A stretch of DNA of 64,000 bases from Qipengyuania atrilutea (lineage in GTDB: Bacteria; Pseudomonadota; Alphaproteobacteria; Sphingomonadales; Sphingomonadaceae). Numbering within the stretch: the stretch's first letter is position 1; each line of letters starts with the position of its first letter. The position numbers and the translations under genes are program-made. Shown here piece by piece: positions 37,552-46,117 of this stretch. The notes below the pieces were generated by a model, which saw only the letters and a program-made list of their open reading frames with translations, did not search any database and was not told where the DNA came from. The stretch spans positions 570,491 through 634,490 of the forward strand of contig NZ_JABWGV010000003.1 in the NCBI RefSeq assembly GCF_013370205.1, written 5' to 3'.

Positions 37552-37719
37552 ATGGAATCGATTTGGACACTCATGACGATCCTTGGTCCGCTGCTGCTGA
37601 TCGGCGCGATCGTGTACGCCTACATACGCAACAAGAATTCGACGCGGGAGGAAAAGGCGGCTGCAGAACGCGGTGCGCGCGAAGTGCGCGAGGACATCGA
37701 TCGGCACAACAACCCGTAA
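37552..37719 (+). CDS. Small single-span membrane protein, 55 residues
   Basis: A 55-codon frame with GGAG 7-10 nt upstream of ATG 37552. Residues 4-22 form one hydrophobic helix (IWTLMTILGPLLLIGAIVYA). A charged cytoplasmic-type tail follows, RNKNSTREEKAAAERGAREV, ending DRHNNP. The layout resembles many small hypothetical proteins of Sphingomonadales, of unknown function. It sits between the rplKA terminator and the convergent CinA-like gene, with its own short upstream region. Confidence 0.7.
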   Translation: MESIWTLMTILGPLLLIGAIVYAYIRNKNSTREEKAAAERGAREVREDIDRHNNP

Positions 37720-37729
37720 CGAAGGAACT

Positions 37730-38497
37730 TCAGATGCCGCCGGGGGTGAAGTCGTACCCAGCGGCGCTCAACCCATCGCATAGCGTATCGATGCAACTTT
37801 TCAGTTCGCCCGCATCGGTCGAGCGTACGACGAAATTGGCGCCGACCTTGCCTTCGCGAAAGAAGGGATAGCTGCCGATCTGGCACTGCTCATGCGCCTT
37901 TTCGACTTCGCGCAGCAGGCCCGAGACCTCGCTTTCCGGGATATATCCGCCGACCGTTTCGCTGATCAGCGGCGCGCCGCCTTCCAGCTTTCCGGTCAGC
38001 GCATCGAGCATTCCAGCCGTGATATGCGGCACTCCCGCCATCACGAAGATATTCTCGATCTGGATACCCGGTGCGCCGGAGCGGTGGTTGGGAATGAGTT
38101 TCGCGCCTTCGGGCGTGCGTGCCATTCGCAGGCGCCCTTCGTTGAGGCCGCCCTTGTCCGCGTAATACCGGTCGAGGATCGCGCGCGCTTCCGGATGAAC
38201 GATCACGGGAACGCCGAGCGCGGCCGCAATGGCATCGACGGTGATGTCATCGTGCGTGGGCCCGATCCCGCCTGTGGTGAACAGGTAGTCGTTGCGCTCC
38301 GCTAGGGTACGGACAGCTTCGACGATCCGCTCTTCGACGTCCGCAACGACGCGGACTTCGGCCAGACGAATGCCTTGGACCTGCAGCCAGGATGCCACCT
38401 GCGCTATGTTCTTGTCGTGTGTGCGTCCCGACAGGATCTCGTCGCCGATCACGACGAGGGCAGCGGTGTAGATGCGGTCGGTCTTCGGGCTGGTCAT
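37730..38497 (-). CDS. Molybdopterin-binding (MoaB/Mog-like) protein, CinA N-terminal type
   Basis: A 255-residue protein with the MoCF_biosynth/CinA N-terminal fold: AALVVIGDEILSGRTHDKN, then DYLFTTGGIGPTHDDITVDA and KLIPNHRSGAPGIQIENIFVMAGVP. It lacks the C-terminal nicotinamide nucleotide amidase domain of full CinA (about 410 residues). Stand-alone versions are common in alphaproteobacteria and are thought to act on nucleotide-pyrophosphate substrates. Its stop lies 10 nt from the stop of the convergent 55-residue gene. Confidence 0.88.
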   Translation of the reverse strand: MTSPKTDRIYTAALVVIGDEILSGRTHDKNIAQVASWLQVQGIRLAEVRVVADVEERIVEAVRTLAERNDYLFTTGGIGPTHDDITVDAIAAALGVPVIVHPEARAILDRYYADKGGLNEGRLRMARTPEGAKLIPNHRSGAPGIQIENIFVMAGVPHITAGMLDALTGKLEGGAPLISETVGGYIPESEVSGLLREVEKAHEQCQIGSYPFFREGKVGANFVVRSTDAGELKSCIDTLCDGLSAAGYDFTPGGI

Positions 38498-38541
38498 AGC
38501 GGCCTATCTAGGAACGCAGCTACGCGCGGGGAAGCGGTTTG

Positions 38542-40071
38542 TCAGATTGCGCTTGCCGGTTCGCTATGCCGCCGTGCGTCCGCATCTGCTGCCGCTGCCA
38601 GTTCAAGGATGCCGTCGTCGACCGGATCCTCGCTCATGAGCTTTCTGTCCTCGAGGTAATTCTGGTTAAGCCTCCACGGAAAACGCTTCGCGTTGCGCGG
38701 CATCAGGTGCTTGGACCGCTGGATATAACCGCTGCTGAAATCGAAGATGTCGTCTTCCTCGAGCGCCTGCCGCTCGCTCTCGCCGAGAACCGGAACGGCT
38801 AGCGACGCGCCCTTGTCCTTCATCAGGTTCAGGACGCGGCAGACATAGTCGGCGTTGGTATCGGCGCGAAGGGTCCAACTCGCATTGAGATAGCCGAAGA
38901 CGGCCGCGAGGTTCGGCACGTTCGAGAACATGCAGCCCTTGTAATAATAACGCTGCGCGAAATCGATTTGCTCGCCGTCGAGCGAGACCTTGATCTTTCC
39001 GGCGATGACCAGCTTCAACCCGGTCGCGGTGACGATGATATCGGCCGGCAGGAAGTCCCCGCTTTCGAGGCGAACGCCCTTTTCGTCGATCGAAGCGATG
39101 CGGTCGGTCACGATCCGCGCGTCGCCCGACTTCAGTGCATCGAACAAGTCGTTGTCGGGCACGAGGCACAGCCGCTGGTCCCATGGATCGTAGGGCGGGT
39201 CGAAATGCTTCTGTTCGTACGCATCGCCCAGTGCCTTGCGCAGCCGTTTCGACAGGTACTCCTTCATCTTTTCGGGCTTCGTGCGGGCGCGGTGGAAGCC
39301 GTAATCCTGCATCTTGATGTTCTTCCAACGGGTGACGCGGTACGCCGTTTCTTCCGGCAGGAACTTGCGGAGCGTGTTGGCGAACCAGTCCTTCGCCGGG
39401 CGCGAGAACATCCAGGTCGGCGTGCGCTGGAGCATCGTGACCCGCTTCGCCTTTTCCGACATTGCCGGGACGAGCGTGACCCCGGTCGCTCCGGATCCGA
39501 TTACGACCACCTCCTTTCCGGTGTAATCGTAGTCTTCCGGCCAGAACTGCGGGTGCAATATATCGCCGCCGAACGCGCTCGTATCAATGCCGGCGTCATG
39601 CGGCTCGTCGTAGTCGTAATAGCCCGACCCGAGATAGAGCCACTGCGCCGTCATTTCCGTGCGTTCGCCGTCCGCTTCGATAACCACGTGCCAGCGCGCT
39701 TCGCGCGATACGAAGTCGGCGGACACGACCTTGTGCGAGAAGCGGATATGCGGTCTGATCCCGCGGGTCGCCACGATGCGGTCCAGATACTCGAGAATGC
39801 TTGCGCCGTCGGCGATCGATTTCTTGTGCGTCCACGGCTCGAACTCGAAACCGAGCGTGTGCATGTCACTGTCCGAGCGCACGCCGGGATAGCGGAACAG
39901 GTCCCACGTACCGCCGATATCCGCGCGCCGTTCGATAATCGCGTAGCTGCGGTCGGGGCACTTCTCGGTCATGTGCGCGGCCATGCCGATGCCGGATATT
40001 CCCGCGCCGACGATCAGGACGTCGACGTGGTTGTCAGAGTTCGAGGAAGCGGTTTGGTCGGGGGCTGGCAT
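38542..40071 (-). CDS. Flavin-containing Baeyer-Villiger-type monooxygenase
   Basis: A 509-residue class B flavoprotein monooxygenase. The FAD Rossmann motif is GAGISGIGMAAHM near the N-terminus and the NADPH motif is VIGSGATGVTLVPAM. Between them lies FGGDILHPQFWP, which fits the Baeyer-Villiger fingerprint F-x-G-x3-H-x3-W. Such enzymes oxidise ketones to esters or oxygenate heteroatoms, and the substrate cannot be read from sequence. It is a single gene, 44 nt downstream of the CinA-like gene and on the same strand as the polysaccharide genes upstream. Confidence 0.92.
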   Translation of the reverse strand: MPAPDQTASSNSDNHVDVLIVGAGISGIGMAAHMTEKCPDRSYAIIERRADIGGTWDLFRYPGVRSDSDMHTLGFEFEPWTHKKSIADGASILEYLDRIVATRGIRPHIRFSHKVVSADFVSREARWHVVIEADGERTEMTAQWLYLGSGYYDYDEPHDAGIDTSAFGGDILHPQFWPEDYDYTGKEVVVIGSGATGVTLVPAMSEKAKRVTMLQRTPTWMFSRPAKDWFANTLRKFLPEETAYRVTRWKNIKMQDYGFHRARTKPEKMKEYLSKRLRKALGDAYEQKHFDPPYDPWDQRLCLVPDNDLFDALKSGDARIVTDRIASIDEKGVRLESGDFLPADIIVTATGLKLVIAGKIKVSLDGEQIDFAQRYYYKGCMFSNVPNLAAVFGYLNASWTLRADTNADYVCRVLNLMKDKGASLAVPVLGESERQALEEDDIFDFSSGYIQRSKHLMPRNAKRFPWRLNQNYLEDRKLMSEDPVDDGILELAAAADADARRHSEPASAI

Positions 40072-40107
40072 TGGGTTGTTATTCCGAAAAGCGTCTCGAA
40101 TAGCAAC

Positions 40108-41532
40108 CTAGTTCGATAGCGAAGCCTGCCGTTCGGCCATTGCGGCGAGGCGCTCGCGCCGTTCCTTCGGCGTAAGCGTGTGCGGATGCCTCGCTCCCTG
40201 CCCCTCGAACATGCACCTGGGAGAGGGGCGGGCAGGCTTCCAGCCATAAAGGCGTGCGATTGCCAGCGTGAGGACCAGCGGGCCGAGGTAGAACGGCAGC
40301 ACGCGTACGAAGGAGAGCAGGGTTCCGTCACGGAACACGATGATCGAACTCGCTGCTACGAGTGAATAGGCGAGGTAGGTGACGGCACTGCCGCGTTGCC
40401 GCGCGAACCAGCGATAGACCAGCGAATAGAGCAGCGCGATCGCAAACGCCTGGATCACGATGCCGACATAGCCGAGCGACATCCAGCCCATGCCGGGCAG
40501 CGAAACGGTCAGGCCTGTGGGATGGCCGTAGTCCTGCAGCGAGAAGAACTGCACGGGCGAGCCGACCGGCTTTTCCGGCCATAATGCGCGGGGGACCGGC
40601 TCGGTGAAGATTTGCAGGTTGTTCGCGAAATAGTCGTAGCTGCCGCTTCGCTGCGGGACGGCGTAGACCACGTATTCGAAATATTCGAGGTTGGCGAAAT
40701 CCATGTGCTCCAAGGGTTTCAGCCGGTCGATGTCGACCACGCGCGCGGACCGCTCGCCGATGAAAACCTGCCGCACGCTGCTGCCCCGGTCGAGCACGAT
40801 GAGGTTGAAGGCCGTCGCCACCGCGAGCATCAGGGCGAAACCGCGCCAGGCGGGCCATTTGCTGCCTTTTTCCAGCAGGTAGCTCAAACAGATGGCGAGG
40901 ACCGCGAACACCAGCGGAGCGCGAAATCCGGTTCCCGCCTGCAACACCGCGAACCCTGCGAACAGCGGCCAGCTGTACCAGCGGTAGCGCGCCAGCCAGA
41001 CGAGCAGTACTGCGAGCGGAGCCAGCATCATGCTGGTGTCGGTCAGCCAGCCGATGTTCGTCGTGTTGACGTTGATGCCCGTCGCGGCATCGCGGATCAT
41101 CGTCTCGAACTCGCGGGCGCGGCTGCCCCAGACGTTGATCTGCGACCACACGGCGAGCGGCCCGACTATACCCGCAGTGATGAGGATCGGCTTCGCGAGC
41201 AGCCGGCGCGCCTCTTCGAACCGGCTCTCTTCCAGCTTTTGCAGCGGCTCGCCGCACAGTTTTACCGCGGTCAGTACGAACACCAGCATGGCTAGGTTCG
41301 CGCCGAGGATGACGGTTATCTTGTCGCTCTGAGAGGGGTAGAACTCGTAAAGGCGGTAGACGAAGTCGAAATCGTAGAAATAGGCGACGAGCGGACGCAG
41401 GACGAAAACGAACCCGTGAAATGCGAGGTACAGCGTCGCCGGATGCGCGAAGGATGCCTGCCGAAGCCGGAGAAACCAGAACACGGTTCCTGCAAACAGC
41501 GCTAGCGATGCGAAGAGGAGGAACAGGTACAT
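40108..41532 (-). CDS. O-antigen/oligosaccharide polymerase-like membrane protein (Wzy-like)
   Basis: A 474-residue protein with about eleven hydrophobic helices and a larger hydrophilic loop after the seventh or eighth (SARVVDIDRLKPLEHMDFAN through PRALWPEKPVGSP), where Wzy-type polymerases carry their catalytic loop. PGMGWMSLGYVGIVIQAFAIAL and LLSFVRVLPFYLGPL near the end are typical of the oligosaccharide repeat unit polymerase group. It would join lipid-linked repeat units in the periplasm. It lies downstream of the flippase and GH3-like genes on the same strand. The assignment is by topology and general resemblance. Confidence 0.7.
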   Translation of the reverse strand: MYLFLLFASLALFAGTVFWFLRLRQASFAHPATLYLAFHGFVFVLRPLVAYFYDFDFVYRLYEFYPSQSDKITVILGANLAMLVFVLTAVKLCGEPLQKLEESRFEEARRLLAKPILITAGIVGPLAVWSQINVWGSRAREFETMIRDAATGINVNTTNIGWLTDTSMMLAPLAVLLVWLARYRWYSWPLFAGFAVLQAGTGFRAPLVFAVLAICLSYLLEKGSKWPAWRGFALMLAVATAFNLIVLDRGSSVRQVFIGERSARVVDIDRLKPLEHMDFANLEYFEYVVYAVPQRSGSYDYFANNLQIFTEPVPRALWPEKPVGSPVQFFSLQDYGHPTGLTVSLPGMGWMSLGYVGIVIQAFAIALLYSLVYRWFARQRGSAVTYLAYSLVAASSIIVFRDGTLLSFVRVLPFYLGPLVLTLAIARLYGWKPARPSPRCMFEGQGARHPHTLTPKERRERLAAMAERQASLSN

Positions 41533-41605
41533 TCGCAGACTTTCGGAGGTGTTCTTCGTGCCGGATGTCTGACTAAACCGTTCGGCTGATGGTAGACAAG
41601 CGGGC

Positions 41606-43006
41606 TTAGTGTGTTTTGCGCGGATCGATCAGCCTGCCGACGATCGCGATATCCGCCAGCCGCTCCTTCGCGAAAAGGTCGCGGCACAAGGCCGGCAACG
41701 AATAGCCGGTTGCTCTGACAGACGAACGAAGCAGCGGCACAAGCTGCGACAGTTCGGCGGCGATCAGCATTGCCGCAACTACGCTCAGCGGCGCGCCAGC
41801 GAATGCGAGAACGAAAGCTCCTGCAATTCCGGCGCCCGAACCGGCAAGGTAGAAACCCGCTACGCGCGCATGGGCATTCATTGCCGACAGGATGGCGATA
41901 GGGGCGGCACTTAGCGCGCGGATCGTTCCAGCTGCCAGCAGGACGAGAGCGAGACCGTAAGAGAACTCGGTCTTGCCGACCGTCCATGCGTGCTGAAGCG
42001 GCGGACCGACCACCAAAACGACTGCAGCGAAGGCTAACGAAACGCAGAGTGTGACCAGCGTCGTGGTGGTGAGCAGTCTTCGCCGAAGTTCGCTCTCGTC
42101 GCCCGAAAGATGGCCTGCTTCGAAGAATTGTGCGTTGAAGACGAAGTTGGTGAAGAGGTCGAGCAGCCGCACGATCGTGCGCGTCGCGACGAAAGCGGCA
42201 AGGACCGCCGGTCCGAAGATCGCGCCTACGAGGAGTACATAGCCTTGCAGGTTAAGCCCGTAAACGAGCGGCATGGCGATAAATGCGAGCGAGGGGGCGG
42301 CGAGACTGCGCAGTAAACCTGCCTGACGCGCGCCGCCGCTACGCGCGAACATGGCGGGAATTGCGCTACGGGCGATCATCATGCCGCCGATCGTGAACGC
42401 GAGCCGCACGGCGACGAGGCCTCCGACGAGAATCGCGAAATCGCTTCCGACTGCGAGCAGGATGGCGAGCGCCACTACTTCTGCTGCCGATGCCCCTGCC
42501 TGCAGCCAGATATGCTCAGGATAGCGGCCGGCGTAACGAAGCGGGATTTCGAGCACGGTCATCTGCGCCGTAACGAGGGCATAAATACCGAGCAGGATCA
42601 GAGCGGCGCGTACTTCTTCGGCCGATACCGAGGTCTGCAAATCTACGTCTCGCTCCACAACGAGGAGTCCGATCGCGATCGCGGCGAAGGAAAGGATCAG
42701 CGTGGAAAGAAGCGCCGCCGCGCGGGCAGAGCGGTAGATTGCGGCTGGCTCGCCCCCATCGCCGCAATGTGTTTCTGCCAGAGCGCGGTTCGCTCCTGCA
42801 GCGGAGACGCCTGCCGCCGCCATGCACAGATAGGCGGGCAGGGCGAAGATCATCAGCCATACCCCGACGCGCGCCTCGTCCCAGAAGGCGAAGAGTACCG
42901 GCAGCAGAATGAGCTGGGAAAGGATGCGCAGCACTGTCGAGATCGCATTGGCCGCAATGCCGCGGCGCAGGCGCGTGCGGTCGGCGGGGGAGGCCATGCT
43001 GCTCAT
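41606..43006 (-). CDS. Polysaccharide flippase-like membrane protein (Wzx/MATE-like)
   Basis: A 466-residue protein with about twelve to fourteen hydrophobic helices. It opens with RRGIAANAISTVLRILSQLI, a form seen in polysaccharide biosynthesis flippases (Wzx/RfbX group of the MOP superfamily), which move undecaprenyl-linked sugar repeat units across the inner membrane. The C-terminal SLPALCRDLFAKERLADI is cytoplasmic. It is 65 nt downstream of the GH3-like gene and 73 nt upstream of the Wzy-like gene, so the three probably form one transcript. No glycosyltransferase is present between them. Confidence 0.78.
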   Translation of the reverse strand: MSSMASPADRTRLRRGIAANAISTVLRILSQLILLPVLFAFWDEARVGVWLMIFALPAYLCMAAAGVSAAGANRALAETHCGDGGEPAAIYRSARAAALLSTLILSFAAIAIGLLVVERDVDLQTSVSAEEVRAALILLGIYALVTAQMTVLEIPLRYAGRYPEHIWLQAGASAAEVVALAILLAVGSDFAILVGGLVAVRLAFTIGGMMIARSAIPAMFARSGGARQAGLLRSLAAPSLAFIAMPLVYGLNLQGYVLLVGAIFGPAVLAAFVATRTIVRLLDLFTNFVFNAQFFEAGHLSGDESELRRRLLTTTTLVTLCVSLAFAAVVLVVGPPLQHAWTVGKTEFSYGLALVLLAAGTIRALSAAPIAILSAMNAHARVAGFYLAGSGAGIAGAFVLAFAGAPLSVVAAMLIAAELSQLVPLLRSSVRATGYSLPALCRDLFAKERLADIAIVGRLIDPRKTH

Positions 43007-43071
43007 TGCAAACCTGTTTGGCGCGCAGTGGGCGTTGCTGCAACGCCGGTTCTGAGGCGCTCAACAGTTTG

Positions 43072-44922
43072 TCACGCCCACAGTCGGATGTCTCGGTCCG
43101 GGATCGCGGGACGGCCCCCGCCGGCAAGCGAGGTCATCGTGTCGGCCAGCTCCTGCGAGACATGCGCGACCGCCTCGTTTCGCGTTGCACTGCTTCCGCC
43201 GATTGCGACCCGGTAATCGCCCGGCGCGACCTGGACGAGGCCGTTCTCGGCGAACATGCCGAGCTCTCCCGCACCGAGGTCGAAGGAGAGGTCGCGCGTT
43301 TCACCTGCGGCAAGGCGCACTTTCGCGAATGCCTTCAAGGCACGGCGTGTGCTTTTCGGAGCGCCGACCGGCTCGATATAAAGCTGCACCGTCTCTTCGG
43401 CCTCGCGCTTCCCAATATTCTTAAGCCGGCAGACCGCGGCAAGCTGGTCTTTCTGCCGCTCGATCGCGAGGTCGTCGTAGGCGAAGTCGCCGTAGCCAAG
43501 CCCGTGTCCGAATGGATAGGTCCTGCACGGCGGTTCCTCCGGCAGCTTTCCGCGCGGACTGCTTTCGCCCAGTATCAACTCTGCCAATACTTCTCCCATG
43601 ACCGGGCCTGCATCGCCGCAGTAGAGAATGGCGGAGGCCGACGGCTCGAGCCAATCGAGCGTGGGCAGTTCCGGCGCGCACACGACGGCGATAACGGATG
43701 AATGCGATGCGGCGAGAGCGCGGATCTGTTTCCGTTCCTCCGGTGTGCCCGCACCGATCATACATATGGCGACGTCCGGTGCCTGATCGCGGGAAGAGAG
43801 GTGCGGCAAGAAGCGGTGCTTCATTCCTCCGCGCTGGAAGGCATCGACCAGTGAAACGCCTTCTGCCATCGCGGCGAAACCCGTACGCTCGAAGGTATCG
43901 GCAGCAAGCCCGCCGATAATTGCGAGATCACGCGCGCCGGATGCAAGCGGCAGCACGGCATTCTCGTTCTTGAGCAGTACGACCGCGCGGCTGACAATGT
44001 CTAATGCCACTTCGCGGTGGACCGGAGACAGTTCCGGCTTCTTGCTCGCGCCCCGGCCACAATAGAGGTAGGGATCGCGAAGCAAGCCGAGATCGAATTT
44101 GGCGCCGATGACGCGGCGCACTGCGTTGTCGAGTTTCATCGCCGATACCCGGCCCGATCGGACAGCATCAATGGCCGCGTCTAGGGGAAATGCCAGTAGA
44201 CTCGGTGCGTCTTCGCCGAGCGCTGCCGCCGCGATGGCCCGCCATTCCGACAGGACGATTGCCCCGGTATCCCACCGCCTCGAAAGCGGATCGAGGGGCG
44301 CATCGTGGAGATCGATGCAGCCCACGCGTCCTTCGCGGGCGGACGCGAGAAACGGCGGTAGGAAGGTTTCGGCGCTGTCGGCACGGGGGCCGAAAGACAG
44401 ATTCGCGAGCACGGCGTCCGGACGGTTCAGATTGTCGCCCTGCAAGCCCCTGATACGCGCGGCGATGATCCGCGATGCGAGCATCGGTTCTTCGATGTCG
44501 CTCTCGGCGCCTACTGACGGGCCGAAGGCCCAGCAGATGCCGCATGCGGCCGCCTCGATCGCGGCGATACGGTCGCTGCGGGCTATCGCCTCGGGGTTCC
44601 AGCTTGCTGCCGCGCAGCGGGACGAGGGCATCTGTGTAAGGACACCATTGGAGGTGTCGGCGGCAAAGGTAAGCGGGATGCCAAGCCTGCTTTCCTCGAC
44701 CGTAATCCGTTGCAGTTCTCTGATCGCGCCGAGGTCGGTGCCGATTTCCGAACGGTCCAGCCAGATGTGCCCGACCAAGCCTGCTGCGAGTTTATCGTGC
44801 GCCTGCTGGAGGCCGGGCGCGATGAGCAGTTGGCCGAGTTTTTCTTCCAGCGTCATCAAGGCGAGCAGATCGTCGATGAGGCGCGTGCGCTCTCCGATCA
44901 TTCTACCGGCGCGGTCGAACAT
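43072..44922 (-). CDS. GH3-family protein with degenerate active site
   Basis: A 616-residue protein from ATG 44922. The GH3 order is visible: TLEEKLGQLLIAPG (24-37), RIRGLQGDN, IVLSEWRAI (222-230), the ARR-like helix DNAVRRVIGAKFDLGLLRDPY, the C-terminal AVVLLKNENAVLPL domain and an FnIII-like tail ending YRVAIGGSS. Key catalytic features are missing. The nucleophile motif V-x-S-D-W reads V-L-S-E-W with Glu226, the substrate-binding K-H-F motif is replaced by LANLSFG, DxxHG reads DTSNG and the RWGR segment is absent. It has no signal peptide. The gene heads a block with flippase- and polymerase-like genes. I read it as a GH3 pseudoenzyme or a much-altered enzyme. Confidence 0.8.
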   Translation of the reverse strand: MFDRAGRMIGERTRLIDDLLALMTLEEKLGQLLIAPGLQQAHDKLAAGLVGHIWLDRSEIGTDLGAIRELQRITVEESRLGIPLTFAADTSNGVLTQMPSSRCAAASWNPEAIARSDRIAAIEAAACGICWAFGPSVGAESDIEEPMLASRIIAARIRGLQGDNLNRPDAVLANLSFGPRADSAETFLPPFLASAREGRVGCIDLHDAPLDPLSRRWDTGAIVLSEWRAIAAAALGEDAPSLLAFPLDAAIDAVRSGRVSAMKLDNAVRRVIGAKFDLGLLRDPYLYCGRGASKKPELSPVHREVALDIVSRAVVLLKNENAVLPLASGARDLAIIGGLAADTFERTGFAAMAEGVSLVDAFQRGGMKHRFLPHLSSRDQAPDVAICMIGAGTPEERKQIRALAASHSSVIAVVCAPELPTLDWLEPSASAILYCGDAGPVMGEVLAELILGESSPRGKLPEEPPCRTYPFGHGLGYGDFAYDDLAIERQKDQLAAVCRLKNIGKREAEETVQLYIEPVGAPKSTRRALKAFAKVRLAAGETRDLSFDLGAGELGMFAENGLVQVAPGDYRVAIGGSSATRNEAVAHVSQELADTMTSLAGGGRPAIPDRDIRLWA

Positions 44923-45065
44923 GGCTCTGGCTGTCCTCCCGGTGCTTGAGGCTGCGAGGCACACGGCGAATTCCGAAGCGCAAACGGCCCATTTCAGGAC
45001 TGTGCGAAGCTGAACGGAAAGCGTAAATATCGACTTAACGGCATTGGCGAGCGCAGCATTTACAG

Positions 45066-45085
45066 ATATAAAAATATCTTTATAT
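45066..45085 (+). promoter_or_regulatory. 20-bp palindromic operator of the methionine operon
   Basis: ATATAAAAATATCTTTATAT is a palindrome with nine of ten base pairs symmetric. It lies 12 nt upstream of the start of the ArsR-methyltransferase gene, within the divergent 175-nt gap to the GH3-like gene. ArsR-family dimers bind such AT-rich inverted repeats, so it is probably the autoregulatory operator. It stands out sharply from the GC-rich surroundings. Confidence 0.75.
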
Positions 45086-45097
45086 GATGGTTGTTCA

Positions 45098-46117
45098 ATG
45101 AGGACCGAAACCATCTTTCGTGCTCTGGCAGACGCCACACGCTTGCGCATTCTCCGCCTGCTTGGCGAGATGGAGCTTGCCGTGGGTGAACTGGCGCAGG
45201 TGCTCGGGCAAAGTCAGCCGCGCGTATCGCGGCATGTTGCCATTCTGTGCGATGCCGGTTTGGCGGAGCGGCGCAAGGAAGGTAGCTGGGTGTTTTTGCG
45301 CGCCTGCTCCGCTGCCGAAGGCGGTTCTGCGCTTACCCCGCTGTTCGCTGACCTGCTCGAACGTGCGGAAGTGGAGGATGCGGATTTCGGTGCGCAGTGC
45401 CATTCGGACCGCCGCCGCCTCAGCGAAATTCGCTCGGCCCGCGAGGCCCATGCGGGCGAATATTTCGCGCGTCATGCCGACGAATGGGACGATCTGCGCC
45501 GGCTTTACGGAGCCGACAGCGCCGTGGAGCGCAAGCTGAGCGAGGCGCTGACGCAAACGCCGGTGGGACGGCTGCTTGACATCGGCACCGGCACCGGGCG
45601 CATGGCGGAACTGTTTGCGCCGCATGCGAGCCACATCGTCGCGCTCGACAAGAGCCTCGACATGCTGCGCGTCGCGCGGGCAAAATTGCAGCATCTGCCG
45701 GCAGAGAGCATCGAACTGATCCAGGGCGATTTTGCCGACCTGCCGTTCGAAGCGGGCAGTTTCGATACCGTCCTGCTGCACCAGGTCCTTCACTTCGCGC
45801 AGGACCCGATGCGCGCGATTACGGAAGCGGCGCGGGTGACCCGCCCGGGCGGCCGCATCGCGGTAATCGACTTTGCCGCACACGACCGCGAGGAGCTGCG
45901 TACGCGTCATGCGCACACGCGCCTCGGTTTCGAGGATACGGACATGGCCGAGGCTTTCGTTTCAGCCGGTTATCGCCCTGCCGATCCGATCGCGGTGGAA
46001 GGCGGGGAACTCGCCGTCATGATTTGGAGCGGCGAGCGTACCGGTAACGCTGCATCGCCCGCCAACGACAGCTTCGCGTCCGACAAGGGCGCCACAAGGA
46101 AAGCGGCTATTCGATGA
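45098..46117 (+). CDS. ArsR-type regulator fused to a SAM-dependent methyltransferase domain (SahR-like)
   Basis: A 339-residue two-domain protein. Residues about 1-85 form an ArsR winged helix: IFRALADATRLRILRLLGEM, then the recognition helix region LGQSQPRVSRHVAILCDAGL. It lacks the ELCVC metal-binding motif of arsenic or zinc sensors. Residues about 125-320 are a class I methyltransferase with the SAM motif LLDIGTGTGRMAELFA and downstream DFADLPFEAGSFDTVLLHQV. In proteobacteria ArsR-methyltransferase fusions next to metF or metH are described as SAH/SAM-responsive regulators (SahR group). The stop overlaps the metF start (ATGA). The start is ATG 45098, just after the palindrome. Confidence 0.9.
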   Translation: MRTETIFRALADATRLRILRLLGEMELAVGELAQVLGQSQPRVSRHVAILCDAGLAERRKEGSWVFLRACSAAEGGSALTPLFADLLERAEVEDADFGAQCHSDRRRLSEIRSAREAHAGEYFARHADEWDDLRRLYGADSAVERKLSEALTQTPVGRLLDIGTGTGRMAELFAPHASHIVALDKSLDMLRVARAKLQHLPAESIELIQGDFADLPFEAGSFDTVLLHQVLHFAQDPMRAITEAARVTRPGGRIAVIDFAAHDREELRTRHAHTRLGFEDTDMAEAFVSAGYRPADPIAVEGGELAVMIWSGERTGNAASPANDSFASDKGATRKAAIR

